Shown here one piece after another: positions 9,684-18,382 of a stretch of 52,739 nucleotides of DNA (position 1 is the stretch's first letter; each line of letters starts with the position of its first letter). The stretch spans positions 5,001 to 57,739 of the forward strand of contig DF970671.1 of NCBI GenBank assembly GCA_001270045.2, given 5' to 3'. This stretch comes from Bacteroidales bacterium 6E (lineage in GTDB: Bacteria; Bacteroidota; Bacteroidia; Bacteroidales; Prolixibacteraceae). The notes below the pieces were generated by a model. It saw only the letters and a list, made by a program, of their open reading frames with translations, had not been told where the DNA came from and searched no databases. The translations under genes were made by a program, and so were the position numbers.

Positions 9684-10706
9684 ATGGGATTGTTTTCATT
9701 TTTTACTCAGGAAATCGCGATAGACTTAGGTACAGCGAATACCATCATCATACATAACGATAAAATTGTCGTGGATGAACCCTCCATTGTGGCTATTGAC
9801 CTGAAAACCGAAAAGTTGGTGGCTATCGGGGAAAAGGCAAGGCAAATGCAGGGAAAAACACATGCCAACCTCAAAACCATCAGACCACTGAGGGATGGTG
9901 TGATTGCCGACTTTAACGCTGCCGAGCAGATGATCAGGGGAATGATCAAAATGATCAATCCAAAAAACAGGTTGTTCTCTCCGTCGTTAAAACTGGTTAT
10001 TTGTATCCCTTCGGGAAGTACCGAAGTTGAAATCCGTGCGGTACGTGACTCATCTGAGCACGCAGGTGGCCGGGAAGTGTACATGATCTACGAACCTTTG
10101 GCCGCCGCCATAGGAATAGGACTCGATGTTGAGGCTCCCGAGGGCAATATGGTGGTGGATATTGGTGGAGGTACTACAGAGATTGCCGTTATTTCCTTAG
10201 GTGGAATCGTTACGAATAAATCGATTCGCATTGCAGGTGATGACCTTACTGCCGATATCATGGAGTATATGCGTCATCAGCATAATATCAAGATTGGAGA
10301 GCGAACAGCCGAGGAAATCAAGATTCAGGTGGGATCGGCACTTCCAACCCTGGATAATCCACCCAAGGATTTTGTGGTTCAAGGACCAAACCAGATGACC
10401 TCTCTCCCTATTGAAGTGCCTGTATCCTATAAGGAAATTGCCCATTGTCTTGAGAAATCACTTTCCAAGATTGATATGGCAATATTGAGTGCCCTCGAAC
10501 AAACACCACCCGAATTATATGCCGACATTGTGAAAAATGGAATCTGGCTTGCAGGTGGAGGTGCACTCCTTCGTGGCCTTGACAAGAGGTTAAGCGACAA
10601 GTTGGGAATACCCTTCCACATCGCTGAGGACCCATTAAGGGCTGTTGTCAGGGGGACAGGAATAGCACTCAAGAATGTCGATAAATTTTCATTCCTGATC
10701 AGGTAG
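9684..10706 (+). CDS. mreB: Rod shape-determining protein MreB
   Basis: The 340-residue actin homologue has the phosphate-1 motif IDLGTANT, the phosphate-2 region (VVDIGGGTTEIAVISLGG) and the adenosine motif (LAGGGALLRGLD). The short N-terminal lead (GLFSFFTQEIA) is typical and may be membrane-binding. MreB polymers guide lateral peptidoglycan synthesis by PBP2-RodA, both encoded in the same run. First gene of the mreBCD-PBP2-rodA cassette; the gap to mreC is 19 bases. Confidence 0.97.
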   Translation: MGLFSFFTQEIAIDLGTANTIIIHNDKIVVDEPSIVAIDLKTEKLVAIGEKARQMQGKTHANLKTIRPLRDGVIADFNAAEQMIRGMIKMINPKNRLFSPSLKLVICIPSGSTEVEIRAVRDSSEHAGGREVYMIYEPLAAAIGIGLDVEAPEGNMVVDIGGGTTEIAVISLGGIVTNKSIRIAGDDLTADIMEYMRHQHNIKIGERTAEEIKIQVGSALPTLDNPPKDFVVQGPNQMTSLPIEVPVSYKEIAHCLEKSLSKIDMAILSALEQTPPELYADIVKNGIWLAGGGALLRGLDKRLSDKLGIPFHIAEDPLRAVVRGTGIALKNVDKFSFLIR

Positions 10707-10725
10707 TGTCAGGTAAAACCTTGTT

Positions 10726-11571
10726 ATGTGGAGTCTGTTCAGGTATTTATACCGGCATCACGTTGTTATACTGTTTTTGTTCCTGGAGATAATCGGATTC
10801 ATTCTGATCTTCAGTTACAACAGTTTTCAGCGTGCTGGTTTTATTAACTCCTCAGCCTATATCACAGGGAAAATTTATGACCGTTATAGTTCCATAACCG
10901 ATTATTTCAATTTGTCAATTGTCAACCGTCAGCTTTCCGAAGAGAACGCCCGGTTAAGGGAATCGTTGCTGGCACAAGCCAGGAATGAAGATAGTACAGG
11001 TACAATCCAATATATCAGGAATGACAGTGTTAGGAGTTTTCAATTTATTCCGGCACGCGTAATAAATAATTCGGTAAACCGTCAACACAATTTTATTACC
11101 CTCAACAAGGGAGCCCGGCATGGTATCAGACCTGACATGGGGGTGCTCACACCTCAGGGAGTTGCTGGTGTAGTATCCCATGTTTCCGATTCATACTCGG
11201 TTGTAATATCGATGCTTAACCTGCGCTGGAACGTATCCGCGAAATTAAAACGGAACAACTATTTTGGATCACTGACATGGGATGGAAAGGATTACAGATA
11301 TGCTTTGCTCAACGAAATCCCTTTTCATGTTGACTTAATGGAAGGTGACACTATTGTGACCAGTGGTTTTTCGTCTATTTTTCCTGAGGGTATGCCTTTG
11401 GGAATTATTGAGTCATACAAGAAAGAAGGAGGGGATAATTTCTACCAGATCAGGGTCCGGTTGTCGGTTGATTTTAAATCGGTTACCTACGTTGAGGTGA
11501 TAGATAACCGTAAGAGGCCCGAAATTGAAGCACTGGAAAAACTGACAAATAATGGCAAGGATCTGGATTAA
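10726..11571 (+). CDS. mreC: Rod shape-determining protein MreC
   Basis: The 281-residue protein has a short cytosolic N terminus, one membrane helix (about residues 12-30), a coiled-coil stretch around 60-90 (RQLSEENARLRESLLAQARNE) and a periplasmic beta domain with the family motifs LNKGARHGIRPDMGV and VVTSGFSSIFPEGMPLG. It bridges MreB filaments to the PBP2-RodA synthase. The final 20 bases overlap mreD in another frame, implying coupled translation. Confidence 0.95.
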   Translation: MWSLFRYLYRHHVVILFLFLEIIGFILIFSYNSFQRAGFINSSAYITGKIYDRYSSITDYFNLSIVNRQLSEENARLRESLLAQARNEDSTGTIQYIRNDSVRSFQFIPARVINNSVNRQHNFITLNKGARHGIRPDMGVLTPQGVAGVVSHVSDSYSVVISMLNLRWNVSAKLKRNNYFGSLTWDGKDYRYALLNEIPFHVDLMEGDTIVTSGFSSIFPEGMPLGIIESYKKEGGDNFYQIRVRLSVDFKSVTYVEVIDNRKRPEIEALEKLTNNGKDLD

Positions 11572-12055
11572 ATATTTCTTGATGTTCATATTTGTGGTAC
11601 TGATACAGGTTTTAATCCTGAATCAGTTGCAGATAAGTGGATACCTGAATCCTTACTTTTATGTACTCTTTATTCTCTTGTTGCCGGTTTCGACCCCGCG
11701 ATATCTGGTATTGTTGCTGGCATTTATCTCTGGATTCAGCATTGATTTTTTTACGGATACTCCCGGCTTGCATGCTGCCGCAACCACTATGATAGGATAT
11801 TTGCGGACTCCGGTATTATATCTTGTATCTGGACGTGGCTCTGATATGGCAGAGTATCCTACCCTGAAAAATAATGGCTTGCGGTGGTTTTTGGTATATT
11901 CTGTCTTGCTGGTACTAATTCATCATTTTTTCCTGTTTTATATGGAAGTGTTTTCATTTACAGGATTTTTCAGGACTCTTATACGTGTGATATTTAGTAC
12001 GATATTATCCGTTTTTGTTATAGTTTTAAGCCAGTTTTTGATATTTAGGGATTAG
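11552..12055 (+). CDS. mreD: Rod shape-determining protein MreD
   Basis: The 167-residue, very hydrophobic protein has about five membrane helices and the conserved segment FISGFSIDFFTDTPGLHA, which matches the MreD G-x-x-x-D pattern. It starts inside the 3' end of mreC (20-base overlap) and is followed 10 bases later by the PBP2 gene. The call rests on length, hydropathy, that motif and position between mreC and PBP2. Confidence 0.92.
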   Translation: MARIWIKYFLMFIFVVLIQVLILNQLQISGYLNPYFYVLFILLLPVSTPRYLVLLLAFISGFSIDFFTDTPGLHAAATTMIGYLRTPVLYLVSGRGSDMAEYPTLKNNGLRWFLVYSVLLVLIHHFFLFYMEVFSFTGFFRTLIRVIFSTILSVFVIVLSQFLIFRD

Positions 12056-12065
12056 CAACATCGGT

Positions 12066-13916
12066 GTGGACATTAATTCGAATAGAAAATACCTGATTGT
12101 ATCGATCTTCGTGGCGGTTAGCATCGTCTTGCTGATCAGGTTATTTTATTTACAGGTCATAGACAATACCTATAAAGAATTTGCCACGAGCAATGTTCTC
12201 CGAAAGGTTGTCCAATACCCTGCCAGAGGGTTAATTTATGACCGTAATGGCGAACTTCTGGTTTATAACAAGGCAGCCTATGACCTTTTGGTGACTCCCC
12301 GTGAAGTCAAGGCATTTGACACCCTGAAGTTTTGTTCGCTTCTTGATATAACCATAGAGGAGTTTCGATTAAAGCTCAAGGAAGCAAGGGCATATTCCCC
12401 TTACAAGCCTTCGGTGCTCGTTAAACAGATATCACCTGAAAAATATGCCGTACTCCAGGAGTTGCTTTATAAAGTCCAGGGATTTTATATTCAATCAAGG
12501 ACACTCCGTGAGTATCCACGACCTATGGCTGCCCACTTACTTGGCTATGTGGGAGAAGTAAACAGGGCAACCATTGAATCAAATCCGTATTATGAATCGG
12601 GCGACTATATCGGTATCAGTGGCATTGAAAAATCCTATGAGAATGAACTCAGGGGCAAGAAAGGCGTAAAGTATTATATGGTTGATGTCCATAACCGGAT
12701 ACAGGGAAGCTACCTGGATGGTGAAGCTGACACTACGGCTCTCATAGGAAAGAACCTGATTTCAACCCTGGATGCAGATCTTCAGGAATATGCAGAACTC
12801 TTGCTTGAAAATAAACGTGGCAGTGTGGTTGCCATTGAACCTTCAACCGGTGAAATTCTTGTGCTGGCCAATTCGCCTGCCTATGATCCCAACCTTCTGG
12901 TAGGACGCGAAAGGGGGCGAAACTATACTGTCTTGTCTGAGGATCCGGTTAAGCCTTTATATAACAGAGCATTAATGGCCCAATATCCGCCTGGGTCAAC
13001 CTTTAAAATGGCCAATGCATTGGTTGCGCTTCAGGAAGGAGTCATTACTCCATCCACTTCCTATTATTGTGCACATGGATACCATAGTGGTAATTTCACG
13101 GTTGGTTGCCATCACGATATGTCATTTACTTTGGAACCTTCAATTGCAAAATCGTGTAACGCTTATTATGTGTATGTATTTCGTGCAATTCTGGAGAATA
13201 ATAAATACAATAGTGTAAGAGAAGGATATGAGGCCTGGCGGAGATACATGCTGAATTTCGGCTTTGGTCGTACACTAAACACCGATTTATTGAACGAGTT
13301 AAAGGGACTTGTCCCTACTTCCGACTATTATGAGCGTTTTGTATTCAGAGGCTCAAGATGGCGTGCTTTACCTGTGGTTTCGCTGTCTATCGGTCAGGGA
13401 GAGCTTGGAATAACGCCTCTGCAACTTGCAAATTATACGGCCATGCTAGCCAATCGTGGCCATTATTATATACCACATGTCGTCAAGGAAATTGAGGGGC
13501 AGGAGATTGATATGCGATTCAGGGAGCCTGTTGACTCTGGTATCGACCGTCATCATTTTGATCCGGTCGTGGAGGGTATGGCACAAGTGATGCAGCCAGG
13601 CGGAACAGGTGCTATGTCGATGATTCCCGACATAGAGGTTTGTGGGAAGACTGGTACTGCCCAGAATCCTCATGGCCTTGATCACTCTGTATTTATGGCT
13701 TTTGCCCCCAAAGATCGTCCTAAAATCGCGATCTCCGTATATGTTGAGAACGGTATCTGGGGATCAACCTATGCCGCCCCAATAGCCAGTCTGATAGTCG
13801 AAAAGTATTTAAATGATACAATTGCGACAAGCAGATTATGGCTCGAAAGTAACATGCTGAAGGCAAACCTGATGGATCCCAACCGAGTAATAATATCAAA
13901 TGGCACAGAGGAATAA
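12066..13916 (+). CDS. mrdA: Penicillin-binding protein 2 (peptidoglycan transpeptidase)
   Basis: The 616-residue class B PBP starts at a GTG; no nearby in-frame ATG offers an alternative. An N-terminal membrane anchor (about 9-27) is followed by the dimerisation domain (RGLIYDRNGE) and the transpeptidase domain. Active-site motifs are complete: STFK with S311 as nucleophile, SCN, and KTGTAQ. Other PBP2 marks are GYVGEV and the IGQGELGITPLQLANY segment. It cross-links the lateral wall with RodA, whose gene overlaps this one by 17 bases. Confidence 0.96.
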   Translation: MDINSNRKYLIVSIFVAVSIVLLIRLFYLQVIDNTYKEFATSNVLRKVVQYPARGLIYDRNGELLVYNKAAYDLLVTPREVKAFDTLKFCSLLDITIEEFRLKLKEARAYSPYKPSVLVKQISPEKYAVLQELLYKVQGFYIQSRTLREYPRPMAAHLLGYVGEVNRATIESNPYYESGDYIGISGIEKSYENELRGKKGVKYYMVDVHNRIQGSYLDGEADTTALIGKNLISTLDADLQEYAELLLENKRGSVVAIEPSTGEILVLANSPAYDPNLLVGRERGRNYTVLSEDPVKPLYNRALMAQYPPGSTFKMANALVALQEGVITPSTSYYCAHGYHSGNFTVGCHHDMSFTLEPSIAKSCNAYYVYVFRAILENNKYNSVREGYEAWRRYMLNFGFGRTLNTDLLNELKGLVPTSDYYERFVFRGSRWRALPVVSLSIGQGELGITPLQLANYTAMLANRGHYYIPHVVKEIEGQEIDMRFREPVDSGIDRHHFDPVVEGMAQVMQPGGTGAMSMIPDIEVCGKTGTAQNPHGLDHSVFMAFAPKDRPKIAISVYVENGIWGSTYAAPIASLIVEKYLNDTIATSRLWLESNMLKANLMDPNRVIISNGTEE

Positions 13917-15327
13917 ACTTTGGGCAAATATCGACTGGGTTGCAGTCATGTTGGCTTTTGGATTGATGATCCTGGGATGGATAAACATTTATGCCGCTGT
14001 TTATAACGAAGATCATAGCAGCATATTTGACGTCACCCAACGCTATGGGAAGCAATTGATCTGGATAGGTGCAGCTGTATTGCTGGGAATGGTGATCCTG
14101 ATTACAGACAGTAACTTCTATGTTTTTTTTTCATGGCCTATTTATGGATTGGTTATTTTGTCACTTTTATTGGTTCTGATAGCCGGTGTTGAAATCAACG
14201 GTTCAAAATCCTGGTTTGTCATAGGCGGAGATTTTCGGCTGCAGCCTGCTGAATTTGCCAAATTTGCGACAGCACTTGCATTGGCTAAGTTATTGAGCAG
14301 TTATAATTTTAAAATACAGAAGGCTCCTTCGGTGTTACTGATTGCTGGCATTATCGGACTGCCCCCTGCTTTGATCATGCTCCAGCCTGATGCAGGTTCA
14401 GCCATAGTTTTTGTTGTTTTCTTCCTCGTATTATATCGGGAAGGGATGTCTGGAATTATTTTGTTTTTTGGGTTACTGACGATCTTGTTATTTCTTCTGT
14501 CCTTGCTGACAGAAAATGTAGTTTTACTCATTCTTCTATTTACAGGAAGCATCCTTGCCTTTTACGTTCTCAATCCCAGGATGAAACTGGCTTTATCCGC
14601 TCTTGGTTTAGGAATAGGCCTTACCCTTTTGCTACAGGCAATAAATCTCATTTCAGGAAACACGATAGATTTTGAATGGATTGTTTTGTCAGGTACTGTG
14701 ATTAGTATGATTGTTTTTTTTATTTATGGTCTGAAGGTTAGGATGAGGCGTGCTTTCGTTATTATCGGGATATTTTTTGCTGCTGTGTTGTTTACTTATT
14801 CTATCGATTTTGTTTTTGAGAACATACTTCAGGCGCACCAACAGGCGCGCATAAATGAATTACTTGGTTTACAAAGTGATCCTCTTGGTGCAGGATATAA
14901 TGTGAATCAGAGTAAGATTGCCATTGGCTCCGGTGGATTCGCCGGAAAGGGATTTTTGAATGGGACACAGACAAAATTCAATTTTGTACCGGAGCAGAGT
15001 ACTGATTTTATTTTCTGTACGGTAGGTGAAGAATGGGGTTTCCTGGGTAGCCTGGTGGTAATTGGACTATTTCTGGCCTTACTGGTGAGGATTATTAACC
15101 TTGCCGAACGTCAAAGGTCCCTTTTTAGCAGGGTTTATGGATATTCAGTGGCTTCTATTTTGTTTTTTCATTTTGCAGTTAATATTGGAATGACCATCGG
15201 GCTTATGCCGGTCATTGGAATTCCTTTACCTTTCTTTAGTTATGGCGGCTCCTCTCTCTGGGCATTTACCGTATTGTTATTTGTTTTCCTTCGGTTGGAT
15301 GCCAGCCGACTGGATCGTCTCGTTTGA
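13900..15327 (+). CDS. rodA: RodA peptidoglycan glycosyltransferase (SEDS family)
   Basis: The 475-residue polytopic protein has the SEDS signatures: GGDFRLQPAEFAK, LQPDAGSAIVF (the region holding the essential aspartate), the loop QSKIAIGSGGFAGKGFLNGTQTKFNFVPEQSTDFIF, cited here only by its position (about residues 344-379), and the C-terminal PFFSYGGSS. It is about 70-100 residues longer than E. coli RodA, the extra length lying in additional hydrophobic segments around residues 180-300; long RodA forms are common in Bacteroidota. Last gene of the cassette, followed by a strong terminator hairpin. Confidence 0.95.
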   Translation: MAQRNKLWANIDWVAVMLAFGLMILGWINIYAAVYNEDHSSIFDVTQRYGKQLIWIGAAVLLGMVILITDSNFYVFFSWPIYGLVILSLLLVLIAGVEINGSKSWFVIGGDFRLQPAEFAKFATALALAKLLSSYNFKIQKAPSVLLIAGIIGLPPALIMLQPDAGSAIVFVVFFLVLYREGMSGIILFFGLLTILLFLLSLLTENVVLLILLFTGSILAFYVLNPRMKLALSALGLGIGLTLLLQAINLISGNTIDFEWIVLSGTVISMIVFFIYGLKVRMRRAFVIIGIFFAAVLFTYSIDFVFENILQAHQQARINELLGLQSDPLGAGYNVNQSKIAIGSGGFAGKGFLNGTQTKFNFVPEQSTDFIFCTVGEEWGFLGSLVVIGLFLALLVRIINLAERQRSLFSRVYGYSVASILFFHFAVNIGMTIGLMPVIGIPLPFFSYGGSSLWAFTVLLFVFLRLDASRLDRLV

Positions 15328-15354
15328 TTCGTTGTTTTCGGGTAAACTAGTATA

Positions 15355-15385
15355 AAAAAAGGTCTTTTGGAGTAAAGACCTTTTT
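15355..15385. terminator. Bidirectional Rho-independent terminator between rodA and serS
   Basis: Poly-A, then GGTCTTT, a 6-base loop (TGGAGT), AAAGACC and five T residues form a symmetric hairpin usable on both strands. It lies between the convergent rodA (28 bases before) and serS (16 bases after). Confidence 0.85.
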
Positions 15386-15400
15386 ATGAGTTCAACTTTC

Positions 15401-16675
15401 TTATGAGATTTTCTCAAAGCCGGTCCACCTGACCAAAGCTTCCGGGATCAGAATTCCATCACGAGTTTGATTGTTTTCAAGTAAGGCAGCCACTATTCTT
15501 GGGAGGGCAAGGGCGCTGCCGTTGAGAGTATGGGCCAGTTGGGGCTTTTTGCTGTTTTTGTCGCGGTATCTCAATTTTAATCTATTAGCCTGGAAAGACT
15601 CAAAATTGGATACAGAACTTACTTCGAGCCATTTTTGTTGGGCAGCAGACCAGACTTCAAAGTCATAAGTCATGGCAGAAGTGAAACCCATATCTCCACC
15701 ACAAAGTTTTACAATGCGATATGGTAGTTCGAGTTTTTTGACCAGTGATTCGACATAATTAACCATCTCTTCCAGAATCTGGTATGATTGGTCAGGATGA
15801 GCTATTTGTACTATTTCAACCTTGTCGAACTGGTGAAGGCGGTTAAGTCCACGTACATCTTTTCCATAAGATCCGGCTTCACGGCGGAAGCATGCGCTGT
15901 ATGCCGTATTTTTGACAGGCAATTCCTCTTCGTCGAGAATAACATCCCTATAGATATTTGTCACGGGCACTTCTGCGGTTGGAATCAGATATAGATTGTC
16001 AATTGAAACATGATACATCTGTCCTTCCTTATCCGGGAGCTGTCCTGTGCCGAAACCGGATGCCTCGTTAACCATTAATGGAGGCTGAATTTCTTCATAT
16101 CCATTTTCACGGGCTTCATTAAGAAAAAAGTTGATCAAGGCACGCTGCATTTGGGCACCTTTTCCACGGTAGACGGGGAATCCTGCTCCTGTCAACTTAA
16201 CACCCAGTTCAAAATCGATCAGGTTGTATTTGGTGGTAAGATCCCAGTGGGGTAATGATCCTTCAGGCAGGGAAGGAATGGTTCCGCCACTTCTGACAAC
16301 GAGATTGTCGTCTGCACTCTTGCCTTTGGGCACAGATTCATGTGGAACGTTTGGCAATTGCACCAAAAGAGCCTGAACCTGATCGTCAATGTCATTAAAT
16401 ACCTGATCAAGTTCCCGAATTTTATCCTTCAATTCGGCAGTAAGGCTTTTTGCATGATTGGCCTCTTCCATTTTGCCATCCTTGAACAGAATTCCTATCT
16501 CCTTTGATAGTTTATTCATTTCAGCTTTGGCTAAATCAGCCTGGGTTTGTGTCTGATTTCGTTTTTCCCTGAGTTCAATGATAGAATTAACGATTGTGGA
16601 GGCATCGAAATTTCTTTTTGCCAGTTTTTCGATGACTTCTTCCGGACGGTCGTTCAGATATTTAATGGTAAGCAT
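15401..16675 (-). CDS. serS: Seryl-tRNA synthetase
   Basis: The 424-residue class II synthetase is set to start at MLTIKYLNDRPEEV; the frame extends 14 codons upstream but that extension would run past the promoter box and is unlike the family. An N-terminal long coiled-coil arm (about 30-100) contacts tRNA-Ser. The catalytic domain has motif 2 (FRREAGSYG) and motif 3 near the C terminus (NGSALALPRIVAALLENNQ). It charges tRNA-Ser and tRNA-Sec with serine. It is transcribed away from rplU-rpmA on the same strand but separated from them by a hairpin and its own promoter box. Confidence 0.96.
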   Translation of the reverse strand: MLTIKYLNDRPEEVIEKLAKRNFDASTIVNSIIELREKRNQTQTQADLAKAEMNKLSKEIGILFKDGKMEEANHAKSLTAELKDKIRELDQVFNDIDDQVQALLVQLPNVPHESVPKGKSADDNLVVRSGGTIPSLPEGSLPHWDLTTKYNLIDFELGVKLTGAGFPVYRGKGAQMQRALINFFLNEARENGYEEIQPPLMVNEASGFGTGQLPDKEGQMYHVSIDNLYLIPTAEVPVTNIYRDVILDEEELPVKNTAYSACFRREAGSYGKDVRGLNRLHQFDKVEIVQIAHPDQSYQILEEMVNYVESLVKKLELPYRIVKLCGGDMGFTSAMTYDFEVWSAAQQKWLEVSSVSNFESFQANRLKLRYRDKNSKKPQLAHTLNGSALALPRIVAALLENNQTRDGILIPEALVRWTGFEKIS

Positions 16676-16697
16676 AATTTTCTGATAAGTTTCAGTA

Positions 16698-16705
16698 CAA
16701 AAGTA
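16698..16705 (-). promoter_or_regulatory. -7 promoter box (TACTTTTG) for serS
   Basis: On the minus strand TACTTTTG fits TAnnTTTG and lies 22 bases before the serS ATG, supporting the start at 16675. The same 8-mer occurs in the rplU promoter. A -33 TTTG at exact spacing is not seen, since that region is taken up by the rpmA terminator hairpin. Confidence 0.55.
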
Positions 16706-16712
16706 GCAAAAC

Positions 16713-16746
16713 AACAAACTCCTGCCGGTTGTGGCAGGAGTTTGTT
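16713..16746 (-). terminator. Hairpin after rpmA, probable terminator
   Basis: A perfect 14-bp stem (AACAAACTCCTGCC / GGCAGGAGTTTGTT) with a 6-base loop. On the minus strand it is followed by GTTTTGC, so the T tract is short. It sits between the rpmA stop and the serS promoter box. Confidence 0.6.
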
Positions 16747-16781
16747 ATGTAAGAATTGTGATTTTCTTAAGAAGTACCGGA

Positions 16782-17060
16782 TTAGTTGATTGAGGCTTCA
16801 ACGGCAACAATGGGTTCTACTGAAACGTAAGACCTGTTATCGCGTTTTTTGCTGAATACAACCGTACCATTGGTAAGGGCAAACAGGGTGTGGTCTTTAC
16901 CAATTCCCACGTTTTCGCCCGGATGATGTTTTGTGCCTCTCTGGCGAACAATGATATTGCCCGCTTTAGCAAACTGACCGCCAAATATTTTCACGCCAAG
17001 TCGTTTACTTTCCGATTCGCGTCCGTTTTTCGAACTACCTACACCTTTCTTATGAGCCAT
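16782..17060 (-). CDS. rpmA: 50S ribosomal protein L27
   Basis: The 92-residue protein begins [16 protein letters not shown] and contains the L27 core [19 protein letters not shown] followed by [19 protein letters not shown]. The N terminus reaches the peptidyl-transferase centre and here lacks the cleavable leader found in Firmicutes. It lies 15 bases downstream of rplU, the universal arrangement. Confidence 0.98.
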   Translation of the reverse strand: MAHKKGVGSSKNGRESESKRLGVKIFGGQFAKAGNIIVRQRGTKHHPGENVGIGKDHTLFALTNGTVVFSKKRDNRSYVSVEPIVAVEASIN

Positions 17061-17075
17061 GGTCTTTTAATTTAA

Positions 17076-17387
17076 TTATCCAACAATTTCTTCAATGAGC
17101 ACCTGAGTGAAAGACTGACGGTGTCCATTCATCTTTTGGTAACTTTTCCTTCTTTTCTTTTTGAAAACCAGGACCTTGTCACCTTTAGTATGCTCCAGGA
17201 CCTTTACAGTTACCTTTGCACCTTCTACCACTGGCGTTCCAACAGAAACGCTGCCTTCATTGTCAACCAACAAAACCCTGTCAAAGTCAACCGAGGTTCC
17301 TTCAGCTGCCTGGAGACGGTGTACAAAAACTTTTTTGTTCTTTTCAACTTTGAACTGTTGTCCAGCAATTTCAACGATTGCGTACAT
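17076..17387 (-). CDS. rplU: 50S ribosomal protein L21
   Basis: The 103-residue protein begins [16 protein letters not shown], the L21 hallmark, and contains the [21 protein letters not shown] rRNA-binding segment (about residues 74-94). First gene of the rplU-rpmA operon, behind a well-formed promoter 89 bases upstream. Confidence 0.98.
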   Translation of the reverse strand: MYAIVEIAGQQFKVEKNKKVFVHRLQAAEGTSVDFDRVLLVDNEGSVSVGTPVVEGAKVTVKVLEHTKGDKVLVFKKKRRKSYQKMNGHRQSFTQVLIEEIVG

Positions 17388-17783
17388 ATTCTTTCAATTA
17401 TTAGTTATGTCTGCCAGGCGGAAAAAACCTCTCGTCTTTCACTTCTCTGCCTGGACAAATCAATTTTTGGGACTGCAAAAGTAGTTATTTTCGGATGATT
17501 ACCAAATGATTGTCAGATATTTTTAGTTGCAAGGGAAAAGTTTAACGGTCAAGAGACTTGAGGATTCTTTAGAAGGAAATTAATTTCTGTTTTGCATATG
17601 CTGGAGAAAAAACGGATATTTGACATCTATTTCAGGAGTCGCTGCTTGGGTGATGTCGAAAAAAGGAAAGAAATATATATTCAACCCTGAATTTTCGATT
17701 AATTTTATACCGACATTCCCTTCAGTCAGGCAAGATGGAAGGTGCATTATTGCATTCGATTTATTTTACATGCAAGGCTTATC
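17388..17783. other. 396-base divergent spacer between rplU and the DUF151 gene
   Basis: The rplU end holds a good minus-strand promoter (17476-17506) and an 88-base leader. The remainder, 17507-17783, is AT-rich. I see no exact TAnnTTTG box for the plus-strand gene, no hairpin of note and no convincing small gene. A 60-codon frame at 17620-17802 overlaps the real start and looks non-coding. Confidence 0.6.
17476..17506 (-). promoter_or_regulatory. rplU-rpmA promoter (-33 TTTG, 19-base spacer, -7 TACTTTTG)
   Basis: On the minus strand, TTTG (17506-17503) is followed by exactly 19 bases and then TACTTTTG (17483-17476), matching the Bacteroidota consensus TTTG-N19-21-TAnnTTTG in both boxes and spacing. 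This is the best promoter in the window and supports the phylum assignment. Confidence 0.75.
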
Positions 17784-18371
17784 ATGCAGAAAGTTAAACT
17801 GAATATTCTAGGCTTGTCGGTTAGTCAAACCCAGACCGGAGCTTATGCGTTGGTGCTCGCGGAAGAAGAAGGTGACCGTAGGTTACCTATTATAATCGGA
17901 CCAGTGGAGGCACAAGCAATTGCCATCCAGCTGGAAGGCCTGAAACCTCCACGGCCATTAACGCACGATCTCATCAAAAATTTGGCAATAGCCTTCGACA
18001 TCGCCCTTCTGGAGGTAATTATCCATAAATTGGAAGAGGGAATTTTCTATTCGGAATTGCTTCTTGAAATGGAGGGCAAGGAAGTGAGGGTGGACTCAAG
18101 GACTTCTGATGCAGTTGCGCTAGCTATCCGTTTCAGATGCCCTATCTATACCACTGAGGATATTTTACACAAAGCCGGAATTGTGCTTGATATGAATGAA
18201 GAACAGACAGCCCGTGAACATTTTGATGAAGGTCATGTGGGGCATGGAAAATCCATTTATGAAAAGTACACTTTGTCTGATCTTGAAAACCTCCTGGGGG
18301 AAGCCATCCAAAATGAAGATTACGAAAAGGCGTCGTTGATTCGGGATGAAATTAAACGACGGAAAAAATAA
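17784..18371 (+). CDS. Bifunctional nuclease family protein (DUF151 plus UVR motif)
   Basis: The 195-residue protein is set to start at the ATG giving MQKVKLNILGLS; a frame extension of 14 codons upstream lacks family resemblance. The DUF151/BFN domain spans about residues 1-135 (LPIIIGPVEAQAIAIQLEG, DSRTSDAVALAIRF). A C-terminal UvrB/UvrC-like helical hairpin follows (LGEAIQNEDYEKASLIRDEI). Family members have reported DNase/RNase activity in plants; the bacterial role is not established. nupC follows 11 bases later, suggesting a shared transcript. Confidence 0.88.
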   Translation: MQKVKLNILGLSVSQTQTGAYALVLAEEEGDRRLPIIIGPVEAQAIAIQLEGLKPPRPLTHDLIKNLAIAFDIALLEVIIHKLEEGIFYSELLLEMEGKEVRVDSRTSDAVALAIRFRCPIYTTEDILHKAGIVLDMNEEQTAREHFDEGHVGHGKSIYEKYTLSDLENLLGEAIQNEDYEKASLIRDEIKRRKK

Positions 18372-18382
18372 TAGATTGGTGT

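Noticed and set aside
17620-17802. 60-codon frame upstream of the DUF151 gene
   Set aside because: It overlaps the clear DUF151 start in another frame, has no family resemblance and no promoter box.
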